From Woeseiaceae bacterium (GTDB lineage Bacteria > Pseudomonadota > Gammaproteobacteria > Steroidobacterales > Woeseiaceae), in assembly GCA_030066075.1 (NCBI GenBank), contig JASJCH010000025.1:1-60443 (forward strand): a stretch of DNA of 60,443 nucleotides, written 5' to 3'. Below are positions 34,506 to 45,482 of this stretch, in pieces; position 1 is the stretch's first letter; each line of letters starts with the position of its first letter. Made by a program: the position numbers and the translations under genes. The notes beneath the pieces are model-generated. The model did not search any database and was not told where the DNA came from. It saw only the letters and a program-made list of their open reading frames with translations.

Positions 34506-35714
34506 TCATCCGGGCATCCGCCAGCGGTGCAGCCGGACGGCAGTACCGGCCGGGAACTCGGACTCGTCGAGCGGCAGTTCGATACAGCCGTCGGTGGCTG
34601 ACAAAGCGGCGAAGTCGCCCGACGTGTTCGTTGGCACCGGCATTGCGAGCACCTGGCCGGTGGTGTTGGAAATGAGTTGCGCCGGCAGGAAACAGGTCAG
34701 ATGCGGATTGAAAGTGACGTCCCGGGCGAGCGCCGCAAACTCCGGCTGCGCGTCCGCCTGGCCGGACGCCCTGGCCAGCGCCGGCACGACATACTGCCGG
34801 GCGCACACGAGCGTCGATACCGGGTTGCCCGGCAGTGCAAACACGGTCTGGCCACGAGGGCCCATCCCGAACCACATCGGCTTGCCGGGCCGCTGGCTGA
34901 TCCTGTGGAACACGAGCTCAACGCCCAGCTTGCCCAGAACCTCCGGCACGTAGTCGGCCTTGCCCATGGAGACGCCACCGGACAGCACGAGCACGTCGGC
35001 CGCGTCGAGGTGGTCGGCGATACGCCGTTCGAGCAGTTCGGGCTCGTCGACGAGATGGTCGTGCTCGCAGTCCGCATAGCCGTGCTGCTGCAGCAGCGCG
35101 ATCACGGCCGGGCCGTTCGATAACCGGACCTGGTGCGGCGCAATCGGCTCGCCGGCGGGCACGAGCTCGTTACCCGTGGATATGACGCGGATCGTGGGCG
35201 AGCGGGTCGCGCTGATCTCGGTGATGCCGGCCGAGTGAATAATGGCCACGTCCATCGGAGAAACCCGTTTGCCGGGCTGGAGCAGTTCGGTACCCCGGCC
35301 GTGGTCGGAGCCCTGGCGGTGGATGAACTGGCCTGCCTCGGGCGCGTAGCCGTCCTCGAGCGTCGCGACGCCGTCGGCGACGGTGATCCTCTCAACCGGC
35401 ACGATGCAGTCCGCATCCCTGGGCAGCGACGCACCGGTCATGATTTCGATGCACTTGCCCGCTGCGAGCGTTTGCTGTTCATCGCCGGCCGCCTGCGTGG
35501 ATTGCACGGGGAAGCACCGTTCGCCCGACTCGAAGTCGCCGAAAGCGATCGCGATGCCGTCCATCATCACGCGGTCGAACGGCGGCTGGTCACGCTCGGC
35601 AACAACGCTTTGCCGAAGCACCCGGCCGCAGGCCCGATCGACGGGCACGGTCTCGGCATCGAGGGCCGGCATGGCCGCAAGGATGGTGTCGCGGGCTTCG
35701 CCGACCGTGATCAC
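34506..35714 (-). CDS. moeA: Molybdopterin molybdotransferase MoeA
   Basis: A 402-residue enzyme that inserts molybdate into adenylylated molybdopterin. Domain signs in order: DQPPFDRVMMDGIAI, GASLPRDADCIVPVERI, VSPMDVAIIHSAGITEISATRSPTIRVISTGNELV, LVLSGGVSMGKADYVPEVL and FALPGNPVSTLVC. I use GTG at 35714, five bases after the purD stop, because MoeA proteins begin a few residues before the VGEAR helix; a longer frame extends into purD. The molybdenum cofactor made here would serve MsrP in this window. No other mo genes are adjacent. Confidence 0.92.
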   Translation of the reverse strand: MITVGEARDTILAAMPALDAETVPVDRACGRVLRQSVVAERDQPPFDRVMMDGIAIAFGDFESGERCFPVQSTQAAGDEQQTLAAGKCIEIMTGASLPRDADCIVPVERITVADGVATLEDGYAPEAGQFIHRQGSDHGRGTELLQPGKRVSPMDVAIIHSAGITEISATRSPTIRVISTGNELVPAGEPIAPHQVRLSNGPAVIALLQQHGYADCEHDHLVDEPELLERRIADHLDAADVLVLSGGVSMGKADYVPEVLGKLGVELVFHRISQRPGKPMWFGMGPRGQTVFALPGNPVSTLVCARQYVVPALARASGQADAQPEFAALARDVTFNPHLTCFLPAQLISNTTGQVLAMPVPTNTSGDFAALSATDGCIELPLDESEFPAGTAVRLHRWRMPG

Positions 35715-35718
35715 GGCG

Positions 35719-37005
35719 TCAGGCCTGTTCCCGGGCGATGGCGCGGTGGCCGATGTCGCCGCGGAAGTAGGCGTCGTCCCAGCTGATCTGCGCAACCGCG
35801 TCGTAGGCGGTAGCGGCTGCCGCCTGAACCGAATCGCCGAGGCCGACCACGCACAGCACGCGGCCGCCGCTGGTCACTATATCGTCGTCCTCGCGAGCCG
35901 TGCCGGCGTGGAAGACCTTGCGATCGTCGCCGTCGACGGACTCGAGGCCGCTGATGCGTTTGCCTTTGTCGTAACTGCCCGGATACCCGCCGGCCGCCAT
36001 GACCACACCCAGCGATGCGCGCGGGTCCCATTCGGCCGCCTGCTCGCCCAGGCTGCCGTCGAGCGTGGCTTTGCACAAAGCCGCGAGATCGGACTTGAGC
36101 CGCGCCATGATCGGCTGCGTTTCCGGGTCGCCGAAGCGGCAGTTGAACTCGATCACCTTCGGCGTACCGTCGGGCATGATCATCAGGCCCGCGTAGAGGA
36201 AGCCGACGTAGTTGTTGCCGTCGGACTTCATGCCTGCCAGCGTCGGCTGGATGACCAGGTCCATGATGCGCTGCTCGATCTCGGCCGTCACGACCGGAGC
36301 TGGCGAATAGGCGCCCATGCCGCCCGTGTTCGGTCCGGTGTCGCCCTCGTCGCGCGCCTTGTGGTCCTGCGACGTCGCCATCGGCAGCACGGTAGCGCCG
36401 TCGGTGATGACGATGAAGCTCGCTTCCTCGCCGTCGAGAAATTCTTCGACAACGATACGAGCGCCGGCATCCCCGAACTTGTTGCCGGCAAGCATATCGG
36501 TTGCCGCGCGCTCCGCTTCCTCAACGGTCGTCGCGACAATGACGCCCTTGCCCGCCGCCAGGCCGTCGGCCTTGATAACGATCGGCGCGCCCTGCTCGCG
36601 GATGTAGGCGAGGGCGGCGTCGAGGTCCGAAAAATTCTGGTAGGCGGCCGTGGGAATAGCATGGCGCGCGAGGAAGTCCTTGGTGAAGGCTTTCGAGCCT
36701 TCCAGCTGCGCGGCCGCGGCGCTGGGGCCGAAGCAGGGCAAACCGAGTTCCGTGAACCGATCGGTGATACCGGCGACGAGCGGCGCCTCCGGGCCGACGA
36801 TGGTCAGGTCGACGGATTCCGTGGCGGCCAGCTTCGCCAGTGCTTCGATGTCGTCCGACGGGACCGCAACATTGCGGACCTTGTTCTCGAGCGCGGTGCC
36901 CGCGTTGCCGGGCGCGACCAGCACGTCGCTGACGGCGTCGGACTGTGCGCATTTCCACGCCAGTGCGTGTTCGCGCCCACCGGAGCCTATTACCAGTACT
37001 TTCAT
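35719..37005 (-). CDS. purD: Phosphoribosylamine-glycine ligase
   Basis: A 428-residue ATP-grasp enzyme for the second step of purine synthesis. It begins with [22 protein letters not shown]; further marks are VGPEAPLVAGI, FGPSAAAAQLEGSKAFTKDFLARHAIPTA, VIKADGLAAGKGVIVA, DHKARDEGDTGPNTGGMGAYSP and FNCRFGDPETQ. Length is normal. The ATG overlaps the purH stop by one base and purH-purD form a coupled pair, as in most Gammaproteobacteria. Confidence 0.97.
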   Translation of the reverse strand: MKVLVIGSGGREHALAWKCAQSDAVSDVLVAPGNAGTALENKVRNVAVPSDDIEALAKLAATESVDLTIVGPEAPLVAGITDRFTELGLPCFGPSAAAAQLEGSKAFTKDFLARHAIPTAAYQNFSDLDAALAYIREQGAPIVIKADGLAAGKGVIVATTVEEAERAATDMLAGNKFGDAGARIVVEEFLDGEEASFIVITDGATVLPMATSQDHKARDEGDTGPNTGGMGAYSPAPVVTAEIEQRIMDLVIQPTLAGMKSDGNNYVGFLYAGLMIMPDGTPKVIEFNCRFGDPETQPIMARLKSDLAALCKATLDGSLGEQAAEWDPRASLGVVMAAGGYPGSYDKGKRISGLESVDGDDRKVFHAGTAREDDDIVTSGGRVLCVVGLGDSVQAAAATAYDAVAQISWDDAYFRGDIGHRAIAREQA

Positions 37006-38552
37006 CAGTGACGGAAGTGCCGCATGCCCGTAAAGACCATCGCCAGGCCGTGCTCATTGGCCGCCTGGATGACCTCGTCGTCGCGCATCGATCCGCCGGG
37101 CTGGATGATCGCCCCGATGCCGGTCTCGGCCGCCGTGTCGATGCCGTCGCGGAACGGGAAGAAGGCATCCGAAGCCATCACCGACCCGCCAACGTCCAGC
37201 CCCTCGTCGGCCGCCTTGATCGCGGCGATCTTCGTGCTGTACACGCGGCTCATCTGCCCCGCGCCGACGCCGATCGTCATCTTGTCCTTGCAGAAGATAA
37301 TGGCATTGGACTTGACGTACTTGACGACGGTCCAGGCGAACAGCATGTCTTCGATCTGCTCGGCAGTAGGGGTTTTCTCGGTGACCACTTGCAAATCGTC
37401 GGCCGTAATCCTGCCCATGTCCGACGTCTGCACCAGCAGGCCGCCCGAGACTTTCTTGAAATCAAAGCCGGCGGTCGTGGCGTCCCACGGCCCGGTACGC
37501 AGGACACGCACGTTCTTTTTCGCGCTCAGCGCTTCGGCCGCATCGTCGTCAACGTCCGGCGCAACGATAACTTCGACGAACTGCCTGTCGATGATCGTGC
37601 TGGCCGTCTTTGCATCGAGCGGCTCGTTGAAAGCGATGATGCCGCCGAACGCCGAGGTCGGATCGGTCTTGAAGGCCTTCTCGTACGCCTCGAGAATCGA
37701 CCCGGCGACGGCGACGCCGCACGGATTGGCATGCTTCACGATGACGCAGGCCGGGGCATCGAACTGCTTGACGCATTCGAGCGCGGCGTCCGAGTCCGCG
37801 ATGTTGTTGTAGGAGAGGGCCTTGCCCTGCAGCTGCGTTGCGGTGGCCAGCGATCCCGCGGGAGCCTGCTGGTCAATGTAGAAACCGGCTTCCTGGTGCG
37901 GGTTCTCGCCGTAGCGCATGCGCTCCATCAAAGTGCCTGAATACAGGATCTTGTCGCCGAGCGGAGGCTCGTCCAGCGCTGCCGACAGGTACTTCGTAAT
38001 AGCCGTGTCGTAACTCGCCGTGTGGGCATAAGCCTTGGCCGCGAGCGTGCGGCGGGTTTCGAGCGACAGCCGCTCGGCCTTTAGCGACTCGAGGACGTCG
38101 TCGTAATCGGCCGGGTCGACGACGACAGCGACGCCGTCATGGTTTTTCGAGGCGGCGCGGATCATCGCCGGCCCGCCGATGTCGATGTTTTCAATCGCGT
38201 CATCGATGGTTGCGTCTTCGCGCGCGATGGTCTGCTCGAACGGGTAGAGGTTCACGGCGAGCAGGTCGATCGGTTCGATGCCGTGCTCGTCCATCGTCGG
38301 CTCGTCGGTGCCGCGGCGTCCGAGCAGGCCGCCATGGATTTTCGGGTGCAGGGTCTTGACGCGACCGTCCATGATCTCGGGGAAGCCGGTCTTGTCCGAC
38401 ACCTCGATTACGTCGAGGCCGGCCTCGCGGAGTGTGCGGCAGGTGCCGCCCGTGGAAACAATCTCGATGCCGAGTTCGGCAAGGCCCTCTGCAAACGGGA
38501 TCAGGCCCCGTTTGTCGGATACGCTGAGCAGCGCTCGTCGCACGGTAAACAT
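37005..38552 (-). CDS. purH: Bifunctional AICAR formyltransferase / IMP cyclohydrolase
   Basis: A 515-residue enzyme for the last two steps to IMP. The N-terminal MGS-fold cyclohydrolase domain has [38 protein letters not shown] and [12 protein letters not shown]; the C-terminal formyltransferase domain has [14 protein letters not shown], the catalytic [10 protein letters not shown] and [18 protein letters not shown]. It follows fis by 36 bases and is coupled to purD. Confidence 0.97.
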   Translation of the reverse strand: MFTVRRALLSVSDKRGLIPFAEGLAELGIEIVSTGGTCRTLREAGLDVIEVSDKTGFPEIMDGRVKTLHPKIHGGLLGRRGTDEPTMDEHGIEPIDLLAVNLYPFEQTIAREDATIDDAIENIDIGGPAMIRAASKNHDGVAVVVDPADYDDVLESLKAERLSLETRRTLAAKAYAHTASYDTAITKYLSAALDEPPLGDKILYSGTLMERMRYGENPHQEAGFYIDQQAPAGSLATATQLQGKALSYNNIADSDAALECVKQFDAPACVIVKHANPCGVAVAGSILEAYEKAFKTDPTSAFGGIIAFNEPLDAKTASTIIDRQFVEVIVAPDVDDDAAEALSAKKNVRVLRTGPWDATTAGFDFKKVSGGLLVQTSDMGRITADDLQVVTEKTPTAEQIEDMLFAWTVVKYVKSNAIIFCKDKMTIGVGAGQMSRVYSTKIAAIKAADEGLDVGGSVMASDAFFPFRDGIDTAAETGIGAIIQPGGSMRDDEVIQAANEHGLAMVFTGMRHFRH

Positions 38553-38588
38553 CTGGTCACCTGGGATAAGTTGCTGACAAGAATAGAA

Positions 38589-38876
38589 TTAATGGATCAG
38601 GGAATAGGACCGAAGTTTCTTGCGCAGCGTGCCGCGATTGATGCCGAGGATCCCCGCTGCCTGGCTCTGGTTACCGTGGGTATAGTCCATCACGGCCTTG
38701 AAAAGCGGGCGCTCGACCTCGCCGATAACAAGATCGTAAAGATCGCCCGGCCGATCCCCGTTCAGGTTCCTGAAATACTGTTGGAGTGCGTCTTCGGTGT
38801 GCTTGTGAAGCGGTTTGCTCTTACTGGAGGCTTTTAGTTCCTTGCTCTTCTTGTTCTTCTTTGCCACGTTGGTCAA
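38589..38876 (-). CDS. fis: Fis-family DNA-binding protein
   Basis: A 95-residue nucleoid-associated regulator. The C-terminal half carries the Fis helices and helix-turn-helix (LFKAVMDYTHGNQSQAAGILGINRGTLRKKLRSYSL), almost as in E. coli. The first 25 residues are lysine-rich (KKNKKSKELKASSKSKPLHK) in place of the E. coli beta-hairpin arm sequence. It follows dusB by 10 bases, the classic dusB-fis arrangement. Confidence 0.95.
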   Translation of the reverse strand: MTNVAKKNKKSKELKASSKSKPLHKHTEDALQQYFRNLNGDRPGDLYDLVIGEVERPLFKAVMDYTHGNQSQAAGILGINRGTLRKKLRSYSLIH

Positions 38877-38886
38877 TCCTTAGCGA

Positions 38887-39873
38887 CTACGCTGCGATGG
38901 CAATACCTCCTCCCTCTCTCTCGAAGTATTCCCGCGTAAGTCTGAGTTGTTCTTCTGCGCTCCCGACTCGCACGACCTGGTGTCGGTACTCGTCGGCGTC
39001 GACGAGGTGCTGGCAATACCAGGTCAGGTGCTTGCGTGCCACCCTCACACCGGTCGTTTCTCCGTAGAAACGATGCATGTCTGCAAGGTGGCCGAGCATA
39101 ATATCACGCAATTGGTTTTTTGCTAGCTGTGGCAAACCGAGGTCGCCGCGATGCGCGTTAAGCAACTCCTGGAAGATCCACGGCCGACCCTGGGCGCCAC
39201 GACCGATCATCAAGCCGTCTGCATTAGTTAGGCGCAGAACTTCAAGCGACTTCTCGATGCTGGCGATATCGCCATTGGCGATGACGGGTATACCGACCGC
39301 CTGCTTGATGCGCGCGATCGTGTCGTACTCCGCGTTGCCCTTGAAGCGGCAAGCGCGCGTGCGGCCATGAACCGCCAGGGACTGTATGCCGCTGTCCTCC
39401 GCAATGCGGGCAATCTCGACACCGTTTCGGTGGTCCGGGTCCCACCCGGTGCGGATCTTCAGCGTGACGGGCACGGCGACGGCGGCGACCACGGTCCGCA
39501 GTATTTCGGCCACGAGCGCCTCGTCGCGCAGCAGCGCCGAGCCGGCGAGCTTGCTGCAGACCTTCTTGGCCGGGCAGCCCATATTGATATCGATAATCTG
39601 AGCGCCCCGTTCGACGCAGGCGCGCGCCGCCACGCCCATCTGGCCGGGGTCGGAGCCCGCGATCTGCACGGTAACCGGTTCGGCATCCAGGTCGAGATCG
39701 AGCCGACGGCGCGACTTGGCCGTTTGCCACAGGCTCGTGTCGGCTGTAGTCATCTCCGACGTGGTCATGCCCGCGCCGAAGCGCCGGCAGAGACGCCTGA
39801 ACGGCGCGTCGGTGACGCCCGCCATCGGCGCGAGCACAAACGGGCTCGCCAGTTCGTAGGGGCCGATTTTCAT
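38887..39873 (-). CDS. dusB: tRNA-dihydrouridine synthase DusB
   Basis: A 328-residue FMN enzyme that reduces uridine in the tRNA D-loop. Recognisable parts are PFVLAPMAGVTDAPFRRLCRRFGAGMTTSEM, the catalytic Cys region DINMGCPAKKVCSKLAGSALLRD, AVHGRTRACRFKGNAEY and ANGDIASIEKSLEVL, GLMIGRGAQGRPWIF. I use ATG at 39871-39873, which overlaps the upstream gene's stop (ATGA), rather than the longer open frame. fis follows. Confidence 0.95.
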   Translation of the reverse strand: MKIGPYELASPFVLAPMAGVTDAPFRRLCRRFGAGMTTSEMTTADTSLWQTAKSRRRLDLDLDAEPVTVQIAGSDPGQMGVAARACVERGAQIIDINMGCPAKKVCSKLAGSALLRDEALVAEILRTVVAAVAVPVTLKIRTGWDPDHRNGVEIARIAEDSGIQSLAVHGRTRACRFKGNAEYDTIARIKQAVGIPVIANGDIASIEKSLEVLRLTNADGLMIGRGAQGRPWIFQELLNAHRGDLGLPQLAKNQLRDIMLGHLADMHRFYGETTGVRVARKHLTWYCQHLVDADEYRHQVVRVGSAEEQLRLTREYFEREGGGIAIAA

Positions 39874-42164
39874 TTGAAATCGTGGTCGGCGCAGCGCAAC
39901 TGGCCGCCGGCGACTCGATAGCAAACGTTGAGCTTGAATCCGGTCGCTTCAGGGGCGGGCGATTCGATGGCGATGACCGCGTTGAACGAACTGCCGGGCG
40001 GCACCGGTTTGCGCGGATCCGAATTCTCGGGCAGGTAATCGACGGGATCCAGCAGCGCGCTGCCGATGATGTCCTCGAAGCGATCGGTCAGCGATACGTG
40101 CACCAGCGGGTAGGGCAGCTCTTCTTCCGAGTTGTTGCCCACGCGCGAATATATCGTCAGCAGCTCACCGCTCTCGTTGGTATCACCCTTGGTCGCCTCG
40201 AAGCGCCAGCCACCGATGTCCCATTGTGGTGTGAGCGGCTGGCCGAGCATCCGGTAAACAGGAGCGATCGCCGAATTGATGGCCGGCACCGTCGCCAGCG
40301 CCTCTCGTGACTGGTGGATGAACTGCAAGCCCAGCAGCAGCACGAGACCCGCCATGGCTGCCCAGGTGCCGGCGCCGGCTGGCGCGTGCGTCATTTCTTT
40401 GCGCCGCTCGTAGTCGTCCTTCTCACGATTGAGCGGGATGGCGACGGTCGGCGCATCGGCCGGCTCCGCCGACCGGTCGTCGGCCAGTTCCTCGACGTCG
40501 AACTCGCCGCGCACAAAATCGCCTTCCATGACGATCGTCTCGACGGCCACAGCGGGCGCCGACGGCTCATCTTCAGAGACCGGCTCGTCGTCGTCCTTCT
40601 CGGATTCATCGAAAGCCTCATCCTCGGCGGCCTCGGCTTCAGGTTGTTCGACAGGTTCCTCGTCAGGCTGGAGCTGCACGATTGTGGATGCGAAGCCGTC
40701 TTCGTCCTCCACCGCGACATTGAAGAGTTCCTGGTCGATCATCATGTTGATCGTCTTCTCTTCCTCGCTCATCTCCGGGACGACGTGGTCCTCGGACCTG
40801 GTTGCGATAGTGTCGTCCGCCTCGTCATCGAGCGACATCGAGAGGGTCTCGATATCGCGCTCGACATCGTCGTCGAAGCCCATGGCGATGTCTTCGACAT
40901 CGTCCTCGAACTCCGACTCAACTTCGTCCTGCAGGTCCACCTCGAGTTCGGTGTCTTCTCCCTCGTCTCCGGGTGGCTCGTCCGCCGTTTCCTCCTGCTG
41001 CTCGTCCTCGTCCTCGTCCTCGCCGTCGGCTGCTGCAACGTCGACGTCGTCCTCGAGCTCCAGGGCTTCTTCGACAAACGACTCTTCGAGCGCTTTCGCC
41101 GCGGCTTCGGTTTCGAACGCGGCAGCCATCAGGTCTTCCTCGATCGAGGTCTCCGTGAGGTCCTCGGCGTCGGGCTCCTGCTCGAAAGCAGGTTCTTCCG
41201 GCTCCTCCGGCTCCGGCTCGGGCTCCTCTTCGAGCTCGAGCCCCGCATCCGCCGCTTCGTCGATGGCCTCGTGCAAGCCGCTCAGGTCGATGCCCATGGC
41301 CTCCGCCTGTAACTCGAACTGGGTGTCCACATCGAGTGGTTCGTCCGGCTGAGCTTCCGCTTCCGCGGCCGGATCGGCTTCCAGCTCTTCCACTTCCGCG
41401 GCCGGCTCGGCTGCCAGCTCTTCCACTTCCGCGGCCGGCTCGGTTTCGAGCTCGGCCTCCAGCTCAGCTTCCAGCTCAGCTTCCAGCTCAGCCTCCAGCT
41501 CTTCGAGGTCCGGCGCTTCATCTTCCATTGCAGAGGCCGCGGCCGCTGTCAGCTCATCGAGATCGCCGAGCAGGTCGTCCCATTCGTCGGGCTGACTGAG
41601 GTCCAGGTCGATCTGCGGCGCTTCCGCCTCCGACGGCTCGGGCGGCGGCTCTTCGACCCTGGGTTGCGACGGCGTATCGACAACGTCGTCGAAATCATCG
41701 GGCAGGACTGTGTTGTCATCGAACAGCATTTCGTCGATGGCGCGCGACGGCTCGCTGGCCTCGGGTTCCGTTACAACGCTGTCGTCGACATCGTCATCTT
41801 CCTCGAAGTCTTCTTCAATGACGCGCCATTCCGCACCGGTATCCTCGATGCGAATTTCCTTGCCGGCGAGCTGGTCCAGCGTCTTCAGCAGCGCTGCGCT
41901 CTGCTCGGCGGAGATCGCCTCCGGAGGGGTGTCGGCTTCCAGTTCGGGAGCTTGCTCGGGCGGCTGCTCGGGTTGCAGCTCCGGAACTTCGGGATCGGGC
42001 AGTTCTTCCTGCGGCGGTGGCGTCGACGGCTTCTGTTCAGAAAGGTGCTCGAGGGCATTGAACGCCACGCCGCAACCCCCGCAGCGGACCTTGCCGGCCG
42101 CCATCTTCAGCACTTCCGCGGTAACGCGAAAGGCGACGCTGCATTCAGGGCATTGGGTGTACAT
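39870..42164 (-). CDS. MJ0042-type zinc-ribbon and DUF3426 membrane protein with long acidic region
   Basis: A 764-residue protein. Residues 1-42 form an MJ0042 zinc ribbon with CPEC and CGGC pairs. Residues about 45-590 are low-complexity and strongly acidic, with repeats of the kind ELEAELEAELEAELE and AAEVEELEA. A single transmembrane helix near residue 605-622 (AAMAGLVLLLGLQFI) is followed by a periplasmic DUF3426 domain (WDIGGWRFEATKGDTNESGELLTIYSRVGNNSEEELPYPLVHVSLTDRFEDIIGSALLDP). The gene is found at this place, between prmA and dusB, in Pseudomonas too, but the family is usually much shorter. Function unknown. Confidence 0.88.
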   Translation of the reverse strand: MYTQCPECSVAFRVTAEVLKMAAGKVRCGGCGVAFNALEHLSEQKPSTPPPQEELPDPEVPELQPEQPPEQAPELEADTPPEAISAEQSAALLKTLDQLAGKEIRIEDTGAEWRVIEEDFEEDDDVDDSVVTEPEASEPSRAIDEMLFDDNTVLPDDFDDVVDTPSQPRVEEPPPEPSEAEAPQIDLDLSQPDEWDDLLGDLDELTAAAASAMEDEAPDLEELEAELEAELEAELEAELETEPAAEVEELAAEPAAEVEELEADPAAEAEAQPDEPLDVDTQFELQAEAMGIDLSGLHEAIDEAADAGLELEEEPEPEPEEPEEPAFEQEPDAEDLTETSIEEDLMAAAFETEAAAKALEESFVEEALELEDDVDVAAADGEDEDEDEQQEETADEPPGDEGEDTELEVDLQDEVESEFEDDVEDIAMGFDDDVERDIETLSMSLDDEADDTIATRSEDHVVPEMSEEEKTINMMIDQELFNVAVEDEDGFASTIVQLQPDEEPVEQPEAEAAEDEAFDESEKDDDEPVSEDEPSAPAVAVETIVMEGDFVRGEFDVEELADDRSAEPADAPTVAIPLNREKDDYERRKEMTHAPAGAGTWAAMAGLVLLLGLQFIHQSREALATVPAINSAIAPVYRMLGQPLTPQWDIGGWRFEATKGDTNESGELLTIYSRVGNNSEEELPYPLVHVSLTDRFEDIIGSALLDPVDYLPENSDPRKPVPPGSSFNAVIAIESPAPEATGFKLNVCYRVAGGQLRCADHDFK

Positions 42165-42167
42165 CGC

Positions 42168-43064
42168 TCAGCCCCCGGTCCTGCGACCGCTCAAACGTAC
42201 CCAGGTCTGTCCGCCGTGCTCTCGTTCAACGGGTGCGTCGAACTCGATCCACGGTTGATAAGCCTCGAGCACTTCTCCAACCTGCCCGGAGAGTATGCCG
42301 GAAAGCGCGAGAGAACAACCGGTTCTGACGCGACCGGCGATGGATTCGGCCAGCTCGACGAGCGGCGCAGCGAGAATGTTCGCGACGACGACATCGAACT
42401 GCCCGTCGACGCCATCGAGGTTCAGGCTCGTAACCAGGCGGTCGCCGACGTCATTGGCAATGGCGTTGTCGCGAGTCGCAAGAATGGCCTGGTGGTCGAT
42501 ATCCATGGCAACGGCATGAGCGCAGCCGAGCCTGAGCGCGGCGATCGCCAGGATGCCGGAGCCACAGCCGTAGTCGAGCATCGTCTTGCCCTCGAGCGGC
42601 AGGCCGTCCAGCCACTCGAGGCAAAGCGCCGTCGTTGCGTGGGTGCCGGTGCCGAAGGCGAGACCCGGATCCAGCCGAACCACGACGGCGTGCTTATCCT
42701 CTACGTGACTGTCGCCGGGGCAGACCCAGAGCCGGTCGCCAAAACGCATCGGCCCGAAGTCCCGCAGCCACTCGCGCTCCCACGGCCGGTCCTCGAGATC
42801 GGAAACTTCATGCTCGGGCAGTTCGGCGATATCGAACGAGCGCAGGATGTCCTTCTCGAGGGCGCCGAGATCCGCATCGGTCGAGAACAGCCCCGTGATG
42901 CGGGTGTCCTGCCACAGCGGCGTGTCGCCGGGTGCGGGTTCCAGCAGGGGCCGATCGCCCGCATCGGAATAGGTGACCGAGTGGGCGCCGTGACGCAACA
43001 GAATTTCCTCGACTCTGTCCGGGTTGAGCGTTTCGAGATCCATGACAAATTGTCGCCAATCCAT
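42168..43064 (-). CDS. prmA: Ribosomal protein L11 methyltransferase PrmA
   Basis: A 298-residue SAM-dependent enzyme that trimethylates ribosomal protein L11. The N-terminal substrate domain has VEEILLRHGAHSVTYSDAGD and WEREWLRDFGPMRFGDRLWVCP; the methyltransferase domain has GLAFGTGTHATTALCLEWL, the SAM motif MLDYGCGSGILAIAALRLG and VVANILAAPLVELA. It lies 3 bases before the DUF3426 gene and 22 bases after accC. The prmA-dusB-fis link is conserved in Gammaproteobacteria. Confidence 0.96.
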   Translation of the reverse strand: MDWRQFVMDLETLNPDRVEEILLRHGAHSVTYSDAGDRPLLEPAPGDTPLWQDTRITGLFSTDADLGALEKDILRSFDIAELPEHEVSDLEDRPWEREWLRDFGPMRFGDRLWVCPGDSHVEDKHAVVVRLDPGLAFGTGTHATTALCLEWLDGLPLEGKTMLDYGCGSGILAIAALRLGCAHAVAMDIDHQAILATRDNAIANDVGDRLVTSLNLDGVDGQFDVVVANILAAPLVELAESIAGRVRTGCSLALSGILSGQVGEVLEAYQPWIEFDAPVEREHGGQTWVRLSGRRTGG

Positions 43065-43086
43065 GGCTATTTCGATGTGCTCTCGG

Positions 43087-44430
<1,344 letters not shown>

Positions 44431-44443
44431 AGTGAGCTGCCCG

Positions 44444-44932
44444 TTAGTCGGATTGCCGCTGGTCGATGACGATCAGCGTCTGGCCATATTCAACGGGTTC
44501 ACCGTTTTGAACGCGAATCGACTTGACGACGCCGGAGACATCGGCCTCGATCTGGTTCATCATCTTCATGGCCTCGATGATGCACAGCGTGTCGCCCTCG
44601 TTGACGCGGTCACCGACCTGCACGTAGGGCGCAGCGCCGGGTGACGAGGCGGCGTAGAACGTGCCGACCATCGGCGCCGCGACGAGATACCCCTCTTCCT
44701 CCGCTTCGACGGGCGCAGCCGCCGGGGCCGGCGCCGCTTCCACGGGTGCGGCTGCCGCCGGTGCTGGCGCCGCCATGGCAACGGGTGCCGGTGCCGCCGG
44801 CGCCGCGGTCACCGTCGTACCTTGCGGGTAGCGGCTGATGCGCACGGCTTCTTCGCCCTCGGTAATCTCGATCTCGGCGATGCCGGATTCGTCCAGGAGC
44901 TCGATCAGTTTTTTGACTTTTCTTATATCCAT
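44444..44932 (-). CDS. accB: Biotin carboxyl carrier protein
   Basis: A 162-residue carrier. The N-terminal helix ([23 protein letters not shown]) is followed by an Ala/Pro-rich flexible linker (about residues 40-78) and a biotinyl domain with the EAMKMMN motif; Lys123 would be biotinylated. It shares one base with the aroQ stop and precedes accC. The aroQ-accB-accC order is common in Gammaproteobacteria. Confidence 0.97.
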   Translation of the reverse strand: MDIRKVKKLIELLDESGIAEIEITEGEEAVRISRYPQGTTVTAAPAAPAPVAMAAPAPAAAAPVEAAPAPAAAPVEAEEEGYLVAAPMVGTFYAASSPGAAPYVQVGDRVNEGDTLCIIEAMKMMNQIEADVSGVVKSIRVQNGEPVEYGQTLIVIDQRQSD

Positions 44933-45384
44933 TAGTCTTCCTCGGCGCCTGCCAGAAACTGCGCAGCCGCGTGTAAAGCAAGTTCGTAGCCCAAAGCTCC
45001 GAGACCAATCACGCAGCCTTCAGCCACATCGCTGAAATAGCTGGCGTGCCGGAACTCCTCCCGGGCAAACGTATTGCTCAAGTGAATCTCGATAAACGGT
45101 ATGTCCACGGCGAGCAGCGCATCGCGCAGAGCGACACTCGTGTGTGTAAACGCGCCGGGATTGATCAGGATGAAATCGACGTTGCTACGGGCAGCTTTTT
45201 GCACGCGATCGACGAGCTTGTGCTCGGCGTTGCTCTGGAAGCAATCCAGCGAGTGCCCAAGCTCTTCGGCCAGCTCGATGCAGTTTGCTTCGATGTCATC
45301 GAGGCGCGTTGCGCCGTAGACCTCGGGCTCACGCGTACCGAGCAGGTTCAGGTTCGGACCATTGAGGAGCAAAATGCCGGCCAT
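44932..45384 (-). CDS. aroQ: Type II 3-dehydroquinate dehydratase
   Basis: A 150-residue flavodoxin-fold dodecameric enzyme of the shikimate pathway. Motifs are [20 protein letters not shown] with the catalytic Tyr, the substrate loop [17 protein letters not shown] and [18 protein letters not shown] with the catalytic His. It is the first gene of a near-continuous minus-strand run ending at moeA; the 98-bp gap upstream should contain its promoter. Confidence 0.96.
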   Translation of the reverse strand: MAGILLLNGPNLNLLGTREPEVYGATRLDDIEANCIELAEELGHSLDCFQSNAEHKLVDRVQKAARSNVDFILINPGAFTHTSVALRDALLAVDIPFIEIHLSNTFAREEFRHASYFSDVAEGCVIGLGALGYELALHAAAQFLAGAEED

Positions 45385-45482
45385 ATTCCGCCACTTTCGA
45401 CCAATTTCCGGGAGATGGCGGCAAGTTTAACCGTTTTTCTCGACTTTATGGCAAATTTTGAGGTGGGGCGCTTCAGTCAGCG

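Noticed and set aside
35383..37011. A 542-codon plus-strand frame opposite purD and moeA
   Set aside because: Both minus-strand genes are unambiguous; this is a codon-position shadow.
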